This document shows positions 22,925 to 33,520 of a stretch of DNA of 64,000 nucleotides, one piece after another (position 1 is the first letter of the stretch; each line of letters begins with the position of its first letter). The DNA comes from Gloeophyllum trabeum ATCC 11539. Taxonomy: Eukaryota > Basidiomycota > Agaricomycetes > Gloeophyllales > Gloeophyllaceae. The notes beneath the pieces are model-generated. The model did not search any database, was not told where the DNA came from, and saw only the letters and a program-made list of their open reading frames with translations. The DNA is taken from positions 743,555 to 807,554 of the forward strand of contig NW_006920415.1 in the NCBI RefSeq assembly GCF_000344685.1. The letters run 5' to 3'. The translations under genes and the position numbers were made by a program.

Positions 22925-24620
22925 TTAAAGCCCGAATTCCTTCAGCCACTTCCGCATCAAGCACCTCAGCTGACTCTGGGTGAAACGCCCTTCATGTCCT
23001 TGCGTCTCTTTCGGGAAAGCTGAGTTGATATCTCTAACCAAAGTCTCGATTGTCCTCCAGGGACCGAGACTCTCCTCATCTTCATCCTCTGCCCAATTGT
23101 CGATCGCCCGGAGGTTGGGGAACAGGTACACGAGGAACAGGATCGCAGCGGCCAGGTTCTCGACGGCGGTGCTCATAATAGCTAGACTGGTGACTTTCTC
23201 GTTGAAAATCGTCGAGGCCGGTTCCAGCGAAGGAGTCATCACGAAATCTTCCAGCGGAACGCATAGGGTCTTCAGGTCGGGACAGTTCTTGACGAGCGGG
23301 ATAAGTCCTTGCAGCGTCAGCCTAGACGCGTTGGCCATGGGCTTCTTCGGAATTAGCTCCAGCGACCGTAGGCGCGGCCAGTGGGTGGACAAGTCTTCGA
23401 CGAGTCTGTCGTCAATAGCGAATGAACAGTGGGGGTCCAGTTCGAGTGCCTCCAAGCTGGAAAAGACCAACAGCGGCCTGAGCACTGTTTCGTCTACGAC
23501 AGCGTCCGAGATGCCGTACGGGGTTCCGGCCTCTCTGTCAAACGCGATGGATAGGGACGTGAGAGATGCGGAATCGCACTGACTGCTGATTGCTCTCGTG
23601 CAGTCCTCGAGAAGGGACGCAGGTGCCCACTCGCTGTACGTGAACGTGATGGACCTGATTTGCTTGGAGCTGATAAGCCGTGCGAGTGTCGTACATGCCG
23701 TAATGTGCTCCGTGCGGACATGTATCTCCTGGAGGGCAGGAAAAGTGCCGGGGGAACAATGTAGCGTCGGTCGCGGGAGTCGCGAACGTGGGTGAGAGGG
23801 AAGGGTGGGGCATTGCCATGCCGTCAGTGATCTTAGGTTGGGTAGCTTCACGAGGCTGTTGAGACTGACGCTGAGGGCGGGTATGTAGACCTCGCATTCT
23901 TGTAGTCGATGGAGTTGAGAAATGCACTGCGCGACCGACTCCGAGACGGCCCGGTCGGTACCCTCATATTCTATAAAGAGGCTCCGCATCCACGGGCAAC
24001 GTTGTGGTATAGACTGTAGGATAGGCGGTGCGGCAGCCTGCGCCTTCGTCAATATGCGCAGGGTGAGGGAGGTCAGAGTTCGGGTCAGCAGCTTCTCGAT
24101 GAGGAGAAATGCTGGACCATCTTCTCCGTAGGGCGGATCCCACGTGAGAGAACGGAGATTAGGAAGTAAGCAGTCGGCGGGTATGTTGGCAGCTAGAGCG
24201 GCGAAAGCTTCGGGAGATATGGATGGCAGAGGGGAGCTGTTGCATCGCTTCCATGACGATTGGAAGTGCAAGGATCTGACATGGCTCGTATAGATGCTTG
24301 CCCGCGCATAGTCTGCCGTTTGGATGGGTCTGCGGAAATCCTGTAGCACGTATTAGCGGAAGTTAAGCACATCTCGAGCAATAACATACCAGGTATACGG
24401 TGTCGTGAGCCTTCTTCTCCCCTAGTATGTCAGACGGCATGCAGTACAGTAGCGGCGCGAGACTTGGTAAGTCCTGCCACAAAGCCTTTGCTGCAGAGCC
24501 ATGGAGAACTTTGCATGTCCTTGCTAGAGCAGCCACAGTACTTCTGCCGCCGGCATCGTCGGACAGAATGTAGTCGATGATACTACTCTGTAACTCGACG
24601 ATGGTCAAAGCTTCATGCAT
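22925..24620 (-). CDS. F-box/leucine-rich-repeat protein
   Basis: Two exons (minus): 24620-24390 and 24340-22925; intron of 49 nt (GTATGT..CAG); 548 aa. The N-terminal exon has an F-box-like region (IVELQSSIIDYILSDDAGG, LARTCKVLHGSAAKALWQDL, LAPLLYCMPSD). This is the arrangement of the large agaricomycete F-box family, where a short F-box is followed by irregular leucine-rich repeats. The long exon holds repeated L-x-x-L-x-L units (LPNLRSLTW, LTSLTLRIL, SSLEALELDPHC, WPRLRSLELIP, CPDLKTLCVP, FPNLRAIDNW). It probably acts as a substrate receptor of an SCF ubiquitin ligase; the target is unknown. A TATATAAG box lies about 47 bp upstream of the chosen ATG. Confidence 0.82.
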
Positions 24621-24666
24621 GCCACGTACAGGGGGTGCAGACTGGTGGGCGCTGTCTTGCCCGATT

Positions 24667-24674
24667 CTTATATA
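24667..24674 (-). promoter_or_regulatory. TATA box of the F-box/LRR gene
   Basis: On the minus strand this reads TATATAAG, 47 bp upstream of the ATG at 24620. The motif is good and the distance is short for a fungal promoter. Confidence 0.5.
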
Positions 24675-25267
24675 GGAGTACCGGTGGCAGAACCATATAA
24701 GTAATGCCACTCGGGCACAGAATACCTCTTTTAACGAACTGAAGCGAGAAAGGAACCCTTTGTCATGTTAGCACAGCATGATCAGTTTCACGCACGGTTA
24801 CGGTCTCATTAAAGGAGACGGGTGTGTACCGCAAGTGTACTGAGAAGGTGACCAAGCCCTCCCACACCCACCGTCGTCGGCAAGTGTTTTGATACCGTCA
24901 TGTCGGAAATGAAGCAGCGATGATTTGCGGCAAATAATCAGCGGAACAAATGCAATCCTTTCATGGAGAATTGGTACCATGGAAAGACAGATTGAGGCGG
25001 TCAGAACGGCAAAGAGAGGATCCGTCATAGGCACTGAAAGGCAAGAAAGGATTAATGCACGCCAGGAATAGGCGGTGCGTCACGTGGCACGGCTAAGGTA
25101 CTTCCAAGCATCCGACTGCCAGGGACTGTTCCCAGGTCTAATATCTTTCTGTTGTCTCAGTCTAACGCGCCTCCGACTCGCTATCCCTACAGGAGGCCAC
25201 TGCTCGGGCGACAGACGGACTATGCTTGGGAGGACGGATTCTGTTAGCTGATTTTGTCAGAATTCGA
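24675..25267. other. Divergent intergenic region, F-box-LRR/MCD4
   Basis: About 590 bp between divergent genes, with no coding evidence. It should contain the MCD4 promoter. Confidence 0.45.
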
Positions 25268-28200
25268 ATGTCTCCGAAAGTATCGGCTACCTCTGTGACA
25301 TGGCTGCTTGTGGCTGGGCTCGTCTTCCACTTGGTGTATATCGGAACAGTCTTTGACTGCTACTTCACCAGCCCTGTCGTCCATGGAATGCAGCATTATA
25401 GCACCGAGCGACCGCTGTCGAAGCGCTTGGTCCTCATCGTAGGTATTACACACGTGCTTGGCGCGCATTGGGCTCCCTGAAACAATGGCAATTCGCCTTT
25501 TGCAGGGGATGGACTACGTGCCGACCTTGTCTTTGGCGTAGATGCCTTTGATTTCATTCCTGGGGCACCGAATGTAACGGCGCCGTATCTGAGATCCATT
25601 ATAGAGACAAGGGGAGCATATGGTGTTTCACACACGCGGGTGCCAACTGAGAGTAGGCCGGGACATGTAGCACTGATAGGTACGTAAATACTACGGACAA
25701 TGTTAGATGATCATTCAGTTATACTGTCTGTCATTGCTGTTGCCAGCTGGAATGTACGAGGACGTGTCCGCTGTGACCAAAGTACGTGATTTGGATACCT
25801 GAACCGCCTTCACATTATTAAGCGTATGATACCACAATGTATACAGGGATGGAAGACTAACCCAGTGCGTTCATTACTTCATGAATGAAAGCGACACTCA
25901 TCACGTCGCTTTCCGTTGCATGATGCCCCTAACCCTAACCCTAATATACCCTTAGGTCGACTTCGACTCGGTCTTCAACCAATCGTCGCACACCTTTTCT
26001 TTTGGATCACCGGATATCCTGCCTATGTTCCAACAGGGCGCGACACACGGGAGAGTAAAGGCTTGGTGCTATGAGGAGCACGAAGAAGACTTCTCGAAAG
26101 GTGGGAATATCTGCTATTCATGGCGGATTCCTTCCGATACGAAACTTGCCTTTACAGACGCCACTGCATTGGATACCTGGGTTTTGGACCATCTCAGACA
26201 GTTGCTGCACAATGCTACCACTGACGCTGCATTGGATCATGAGCTTCGCTCCGATAAGGTCATCTTTTTCCTGCATCTTCTGGGGTTAGACACGACCGGG
26301 CATGCGTATCGGCCTCATTCTAAAGTAAGCCAATACTCCCAAAAAGGCCTTGCAAGTTTGCTACAAAACCGTAGCGCAGGAATACATGAATAACATATTG
26401 GTTGTCGACGCAATTGTGCGTCAGACCGAGGCGCTGCTCACCGAATTCTATGGAGATGAGGAGACCAGCTTCGTATTCACTGCTGACCATGGCATGTCGA
26501 GAATCGGCAATCACGGTGATGGAGGTACGTCTACTCTGGTGACTATACCGTTTACCCCGGATTAACGATCTCTGTGCACCAGATCCTGATAATACTCGTA
26601 CACCCCTCGTTGTCTGGGGTAAAGGCGTTCGAGGGCCTATACACGTACCTGAAGATGATCTGGTCGAGCCAGACACGTATACTTCTCCCTTCAAGCTCTC
26701 CCACATTGTCAGGCAGGACGTTGAGCAAGCAGATGTTGCGGCACTCATGGCGACATTAGTGGGTATAAACTGGCCCGTGAACTCAGTCGGCGTTTTACCA
26801 GATGTATATCCGGGTAAGGCAGGGTACTTGAAACTTGGTAATGATGGTAGGGCCAAGGCTGAGGCTGCCCTGGTAAATGCGAAGGTAGTGTAATGTCCTT
26901 ACCTATCCTTTTGAATTATAATGGAGCGGTCTGACTTCTGTAGGTTGTATTGGAACACTATCGAGTCAAGCATGGTTTGTGGTAGCAACGCAGTAGTAGA
27001 CCCAGGCTGACCAGCCAACTCCAGACGTCAAACACAAACACACATTATTCTACAAGCCATTTGCCGCTCTTGATAGTGATATCAACGAAGAACTGCCGGG
27101 TTCTAAAGCTATCTCACACATTGAGCGCCTCATTCGAAGCGAGCAATACAGTAGCGCCCTCCACGAATCGTTCGATATGATCCAGACTACATTGGCTGGA
27201 CTAAGATATCTACAGACGTAAGAAATACCACGCACCTGCGTACCCAAACTATACTAATATCATCCAGCTATGATCGCTCCTTCATCCGTAGTCTCGTTGT
27301 CATAGCTTACACCGGGTGGGCGGCGTATGCTGCGACCTTCATCCTCATTCCTAGTCAGGCGGGCTCGACGCCAACCGTGAATGCCTATGCGGCCGTCTTA
27401 GCTCTGTGGATCGTACTTGCTATTCAACGATCACCGTGGAGTTTCTACCTATACGCGATCTTTCCATGTTACTTCTGGGATGCCGCTGTGAACAGAGCAC
27501 GAGAACCGTTCCTTCAATGGGCGCGGACTCGAGAGAAGAGGGATCTCAAGGCGGCCGGTCTAAACTTTGGGCGAGGTGTCTTGGTCGCCGCGGCACTCGG
27601 GTGCATGGTGGTCAGTCCCCACATTGCGCTCGATACTCTTGTTCGTGTTGAACAATAATCTTCTAGAAAGCCTACACGGTCCGGTCGATATGGAGCATCG
27701 GCTTCGTGCTTATGGGTCTTGTGTGGCCGCGCCTCTGGCCTCGAGCTCGGCAGTCGAACACAAATCTCACCTGGTTGTGGTCCTTGTCATGTCTGGCCAC
27801 GGGTGTCTTCCCGCTGCTAGATGTGAATAAAAGGGAAAACCTCCTGATTATGTGAATATATCATATTGACTTGCAATATCAGGCTATGTATTAATCTATT
27901 CCTTCAGACTCGTCGGCGGGTTGCTTATGGTCTTGGTGGCAAACATTGCTGCTAGATATGCGGTACCAGCGCGAGGTGCCGAAGCAACCTCACTGCTCGG
28001 TATTGTACAAGTACAGGTATGGTGACGTTGTCGCTGTCAGGGGCCGTACTTATATCTGCTCCGTATCCCTAGTCTTGGCTCATCTTAGCTACTATGATGA
28101 TTGCCATGAGCTCCGTGTACAGATTGCAAGCGAAGGCGGGATTGCCTCTGTTAAATCAGATAGCGGGGTGGTGTGTCCTAGGTGCGTTGCTAGTTTAATT

Positions 28201-29257
28201 TTTCGTGGGCGTTTCTTGACTCGATGCTTCTAGTCATATCGACACTGTACCCTGCTTTCTCCAACATCAAGTATGTTAACCCGGAATCGAAGCTTATCGT
28301 CTTATTCCTTGCATTTTGTCCCTGTTTTGTCATTCTGTCGATCAGCAACGAGGGCTTATTTTATCTCTCATACTCGGTGACTTTGGGGTTATGGATTGAA
28401 GTGGAGACCATGCTGAGGCCGCTGCCACCGACGAAGCGGACGAAAGGCAACATTTCGGTCAAGAAGTCCAATGATTCCGCTGCGGACCGCGTACAGAGGT
28501 ATAAGCCATGTGCGGATGACCTACGGATTGCGTTGTTCTTCCTGTTCTTTGTGCAAGTTGGGTTCTTCGGTACTGGCAAGTAAGTCTTGACAAGAAATCT
28601 TGTCTCCTACCGAGACTAACCTATTTGACCTAGTGTGGCTTCTGTCTCGTAAGTACACGGCGCTCGTCTGCCTACGAGGGATGCTGACTTGCAAATCGTC
28701 ATCCAAGCTCCTTCTACCTCGAGCCTGTATACCGCTTAATACCTGTATTCAAACCCTTCCTCATGGCGGCTCTTCTGGTATGTACTTGATCACGAGAATT
28801 CGCCGCCGCCGCCGTTGAATATGGGATATGCTTCCAGATCTTTAAGATCGTGGCGCCCTACGTGATTCTATCCGCCACATTCGCAACCCTCAACGCACGT
28901 CTAGGCTTACCTCCGTTTTCTCTGTTCTTGGTCGCCCTAACGCTGACAGATGGTTCGTCGTCCTTTCATTGTAATTATCTACTCTTTAACAATATCCTCA
29001 ACCGATATCTAGGCATGACAATGACGTTCTTCTTCCTCGTCACCGACACCGGCGCGTTCTCCATCCTTCTCAGGTTACCGCACTCACTGACTTGCGCTGC
29101 AGGATCTTGGCTCGAGATAGGGCAGACGATCAGCTTCTTCTGCATCACGTCGTTGTTGCTGGTGTGGTCGGCAGGCATCTGCGCGGCTGGCGAGATCATA
29201 ATGGGGGATGTCCTGGATAGCTTGCGGAGTAGCAAGTCTAACTCAAAAGTAGACTGA
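25268..29257 (+). CDS. MCD4: GPI ethanolamine phosphate transferase 1 (MCD4/PIG-N)
   Basis: ER membrane enzyme adding phosphoethanolamine to the first mannose of GPI anchors. Proposed exon ends: 25268-25442, 25506-25679, 25747-25781, 25847-25864, 25956-26100, 26158-26324, 26380-26524, 26583-26884, 26944-26974, 27025-27217, 27268-27607, 27667-27851, 27908-28016, 28073-28181, 28234-28579, 28634-28648, 28708-28777, 28838-28952, 29013-29051, 29103-29257. These give 955 aa, near the family size. Motifs: [15 protein letters not shown] after the first membrane segment, [12 protein letters not shown] (alkaline-phosphatase-like metal site), [39 protein letters not shown] and [17 protein letters not shown] multi-pass C-terminal PigN region ends with [13 protein letters not shown]. 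Exon 4 is only 18 nt. The last intron (29052-29102) would be GC-AG. Intron 4 contains a telomeric repeat. Confidence 0.92.
25927..25944 (+). repeat. Interstitial telomeric repeat (CCCTAA)3
   Basis: Three perfect CCCTAA units inside MCD4 intron 4 (25865-25955), 11 bp before the TAG acceptor. TTAGGG is the usual telomere unit of filamentous fungi. Confidence 0.9.
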
Positions 29258-29629
29258 CGGCGTAAGCAGACTGCCCATCTCCTATATAGGCCTATAATAT
29301 ATTGCGGTTAAGTATGTACCCATCTCATGTGGTACGGTACCTGTGCAGCGAGGTCACAGGAGCTGCAAAAAATGCCAGTAGACAATATAGGTTCCGCAAG
29401 CACCGGTGACGACTTCAGGAGAGGGCCCCTTCTTCTTGCAGACTGGAGAAAAGAGACAAGGCAGGGCCTCAATGTTTGGCAATGCAGCAGACAGCCTGCC
29501 AAAAGACGCATCACGCAGAGTACATCTTTATAATGTCCTCCAAATAAATTAGGGAAACAAGGCAGAGTATAGTACGCCTATAGCACTCTAGTATACATTC
29601 GTTCAAGTAACTTCTCACCGGGCGCGTCA
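29258..29629. other. Convergent 3' spacer downstream of MCD4
   Basis: A 372-bp spacer between MCD4 (plus) and the next minus-strand gene. No coding or repeat feature is recognised. Confidence 0.45.
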
Positions 29630-30513
29630 TCACCTCGAATACCCCTCCAACCAAATTCGCAGCTCCCTGACGAGCCTCTTCGCCGCGACCTCGAGCTTCT
29701 CGTCCCTCGTCCGCGGCACCTCCACAATCGTCCGCTTGCCCCCTCTCGCATTCAGCACAAGGCCCGCCTTTCTCGTGGAGAACGACACCGACAGCGCCAC
29801 GAACGGCAGCGGCTGCACCGCGCGCCCCTTCTCCTTCCCCTTCTCGCCGTCGGCGCTCACGACGCCGTCGCGCACGCCGTAGTGCCGCACGAGGTCCTCG
29901 AGCCGGCTGCGCGGCTGCATGAGGTCGAAGAGGTCCTTGAAGCTGTCCTCGCGCTCGATGTGCAGCTCCGACTCGTCCGCCCAGACGTCCTCGCGCACCT
30001 TGAGCGCGATGAACTGGTCGAGGACGGCGGTTTCGCGCTGGGTCGCGTTCACGGGGGTCTGCGCGGGGCTGGAGGAGCTAGAGGTGGATGCAGCGGTGTA
30101 GGGAAAGGGGTCGGAGCTGTATGGCGGGCGGATGAGGGACTCGTAGGCGGGGAGGTAGGTGGACCGGAGGACGTGCATGCATGCTGGAGAGCGATAGGTA
30201 TCAAGGCGCTCTCGTATTTGGGGCGGCTTCACCTACCGATGTAGAACGCCCTGTTCACGAGGCGCAGGCTGGTGCTCAGCCAGTACAGCGTCTTCCGCTG
30301 CCTCTCCAGCTTCCCCTCGTCTTTGTCCGCGGTCCTGGGGAACGTCGCATACACGATCTGCAGCAGGATGTGCGACGGAAGCGTTGCGAGCGTCAACTTC
30401 GGCCTCGGGAAGTGGTTGGGGAACGGCGGCGGGCTGACGGGCCCAGCAGCATAGTACGGGGGCGGCGGGGGCAGGTTGCGGTGCATAGACTTGTCGTCCG
30501 TAATGACCACCAT
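29630..30513 (-). CDS. Conserved hypothetical protein, possible F-box-like N-terminus
   Basis: Two exons (minus): 30513-30237 and 30183-29630; intron of 53 nt (GTAGGT..CAG); 276 aa. Both exons are GC-rich at third positions, as in the confident genes. The N-terminal part has a proline tract (LPPPPPYYAAGPVSPPPFP), then LATLPSHILLQIVYATFP, which resembles an F-box or related helix pair, and LYWLSTSLRLVNRAFYIA. The second exon contains MHVLRSTYLPAYESLI, a Ser-rich insert and a C-terminal domain with FVALSVSFSTRKAGLVLN ending in RELRIWLEGYSR. I do not recognise a named family. A TATATATA box lies 87 bp upstream. Confidence 0.65.
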
Positions 30514-30599
30514 TGCGATTGGCTTGGGCGTCAAGTCTTTATCTGGGCTGTGTGGCTGAGTAACTGGGAATGCGCAGGGAGGCACGGGATTGAAGGGAC

Positions 30600-30607
30600 T
30601 ATATATA
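30600..30607 (-). promoter_or_regulatory. TATA box of the conserved hypothetical gene
   Basis: TATATATA on either strand, 87 bp before the ATG at 30513. Confidence 0.45.
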
Positions 30608-31299
30608 CCAGGCTTGTGTTCCGCTCCACGGTGAGTGGAATCTGCTGCGTTCAGGCGCAGTATGCTCAGATGGAATCAAGAAGCAGCAGGAGTCGCCGGC
30701 GTCGTGACTCGCAGTATGCTGGGCACTGCAAGCTCGGAATGCTTCCGTGTGGATGCTGCGCGACCTCGGCGCACATGGAAGCTGTGCAAGCTGGTTCACG
30801 TCCGCGAAATTGCAATGCCGCGACACTTTAAACAAACGAGAGAACCAAGTTGGACGCGAATTGCAGCACAGAGATGCCCTAGTAGTTTTGCTTCTGAATC
30901 CACAGCGAAACAGAGCCACTAGGACATTGCTGAAATGCAGCCGGATCAGTCTCAAAAATACCCTCGCCGCGTGAAGTAATGTATGCGTCTCTGCGCGCAG
31001 CACTTGTTACAGACTTTCTTCCAAGATGATACGGAAGAAATCCTTGAGATAACTTGCACGTTGACTGGTCGTCGAGAGCTCGATGTAAAGGACTCCAAAC
31101 CGCCAGACGGTGCCGAAGGAAAAAAAAAGAAGTGAGACCAAGTGAGAATACCGTATCGGGCAACTCGGCCAAGGGCTATCCCTGAGCTGGTCGGGGTCCC
31201 TTTTCAACCATGGGGACCCCGGAACCGGAGAACGCCTCCCAACCCCGACACACAACCACCCACCGGCGGCCACAACTGCTCATTAGATATTTAAACATT
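30608..31299. other. Divergent intergenic region upstream of the OTU gene
   Basis: About 690 bp without a recognised gene. It contains an A-run near 31122-31130. The OTU gene promoter is expected near its right end. Confidence 0.4.
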
Positions 31300-33002
31300 A
31301 TGGGATCGTCAAAACGACACCAGCGGAGCGCGAGAGCGCCGCAGCAGAGTGAGTGTGCGCCGTGCGCGGACATCCCGCTTCACTGACCCCGTCGCGGTGA
31401 CCTGGCACTAGTGCGATCGCGCACAACGAGGTCCAAGGGAAAGGTGTGTTTGCCACCATTTGATCGCTGTTTCCCTGGCGTTTTGCGATAAAATACTAAA
31501 CATGAATCGTTCTGTAGCTGCTATCGGACCCCGTGCAGAACACGCAGGACCTGCACCAGCAGCTGCGTGCGATGGGCCTCTACGCCGCCAACACCCTCGG
31601 CGACGGCAACTGTCTCTTCCGCGCGCTCTCCGATCAGCTCTACGGGACTGAGTCCTATCATCTTCAACTGCGCCAGCAGGTCTGCAATTGGATCGAGGCA
31701 CACAAGGACCGGTACGCCCCTTTTTGCGATGACGAACGAGGCTTGGATACACATCTTCGCTGTATGCGCCAACCTGGTATGTTTTCACTGGTTTACGAGT
31801 CTCGCACGTATCTTATCTTTGTTGGAACGTAGCTACTTACGGCGGGCACATGGAGTTGTCTGCCTTTGCGCACATGACGAAGCGGGACGTGAAAGTCGTC
31901 CAGCCTGGCTTAGTCTATGTCATCGAGTGGGCTGCCGGCGGGGACTTTGATGAACCAGCTCAGCCGTCGTCGGGTCCGTCATCAGAGCCCGACACTTCAG
32001 TTGATGATCCCGCTCTCGACGCTCGGGAGCGACGACGGTTACTACGGGAGAAGAAGCGCGAGGCGAAGGAGAGGAAGCAGAAGGAGAAAGAAATCCAGCA
32101 GCAGGTGATCGAAGACACAAACGACGAGGATGAGGATTCCCATGCAACGGTATACGTAGCGTAAGTGTTCTTTCCTCTTGCTATCTACGCCCATCTGATG
32201 TGGCTACAGGTACTACGACTGGGAGCACTTCTCGTCTATCCGTAACATCCGCGGTCCTCACACAGGCCCTCCGCGCGTGCGAGAAGAACCACCTCCCGAT
32301 GCTGACGAACCTGATGCACTGCCTCCTACACCGTCCAAGAAGAAGCCCCCATCAAAGGTCCGGTCGCGCGCTTCAGTATCAGCCACGTCGCCGACCAAGC
32401 CCAAGCCCGCGCCTCCTTCGCAGCCCCAATCCCTCTCCGCCATCCCCGCCCACCTCCAATCCGAAACCCCCACCTCCGTACCCTCGACGCCCTCGCAAAT
32501 CCCCCTCCCGCCCTCGCGCTCCCCCTCGCCCATCCTCTCCTCCGTCCCGCCCTCGAGCCAGGCGAGTATCGCCTCCGACACCTACCGCCGCTCGCCGAAG
32601 CGCTCCTTCGACGCGTCCTCGGGCTCCTCGCAGTCGTCCGAGAAGCGCGTGCGGCGCCTCGTGGACCCGGACCCCGACGACGAGGACACGCCCGCGCTCT
32701 CCGCGAGCGGGTTCACGACCGAGTCGTCCGCGTCGTCGCCCGAGCCGCCGCCGGCGCCCGTGCCCGTGCCCGTGTTGACCAGGCGCGAGCGCAAGAAGCT
32801 CGGGCTGCCGAAGCCTCGCCCTGGGATGACCACGCGCAGCGCGGGGAAGATTGTCATCCCCGGGGGGCGCTACCGGACGAAGCCGGGGAGCACGACGACG
32901 GGGCCGAAGCTCGCTGCCGATGGAGCGGACGAGGGCGGCGAGTGGAAGAAGAACGGGACGGGGCGCGTGGATGTAAGGGGCTTCAGGGAGCTCAAGATCT
33001 AG
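31300..33002 (+). CDS. OTU-domain deubiquitinase (OTUD3-like)
   Basis: Cysteine protease that removes ubiquitin. Proposed exons: 31300-31352, 31431-31443 (13 nt), 31518-31776, 31833-32160, 32210-33002 (481 aa). The catalytic loop LGDGNCLFRALSDQLYG holds the Asp and Cys, and YDWEHFSSIRNI at the domain end carries the His. Between them are YGGHMELSAFAHM and VYVIEW. After the OTU domain a helical Arg/Lys/Glu stretch (RERRRLLREKKREAKERKQK) falls inside the C-terminal insertion before the His loop. The tail is long, disordered and Ser/Pro-rich, ending RVDVRGFRELKI. The N-terminal joins are less certain: a stronger GTGAGT donor at 31349 gives the wrong phase, while the donor at 31353 plus a 13-nt exon keeps frame and yields SESKGKLLSDPVQNTQDL. 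Confidence 0.85.
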
Positions 33003-33520
33003 TGTGGTTGTTGGTTGGTTTGGTTGGTTGGCTCCCTCGTCATGACGCGACGCACTCTTCATCGGCACACATTCACCACGGACTGACTGGCATACACACA
33101 TCTCTTCTATACATACAGCTGCAGCAAGGTTACGTATATCTCTTTCTCTCTCCAGGTCTGGTCCTTGCATCCATCCATCCATCCATCTACTCCTGTATAC
33201 GTATCGCATAACATCTCCATACCCCGTCGGCATTTGTATATTCCCTAGTTACTACATACATACATCACTGGACGCTCGCAATCGCATTCGTCGTCGCTAG
33301 TGCCGTTGTCGTGCTTTTTGTTGGTTGCGTTTGTATCAGTAGTCGGTTCAACTAGTATTTGCTCTCAAGGAGCGTATGTCTCGTTCATGACAAGTTATGT
33401 TTCCTTCCAAATTCTATTCGGTCTAGAATCTGTACATAATTATGTACATCAGTCGTACAGAAAGGTCCTTCAAGTCTGAGCGGATCTCTGTTGCCCCCGG
33501 ACTTGCAGGCTGGCGTGAAC
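33003..33520. other. Convergent 3' spacer, OTU/GH78
   Basis: About 520 bp with 3' UTRs of both genes. A short (CATC)n run lies at 33169-33187 and a TACATACATACATCA run near 33254. No gene. Confidence 0.5.

Noticed and set aside
32379..33233. 284-aa minus-strand frame rich in Arg and Gly
   Set aside because: Antisense shadow of the GC-rich tail of the OTU gene; no motif and simple composition.
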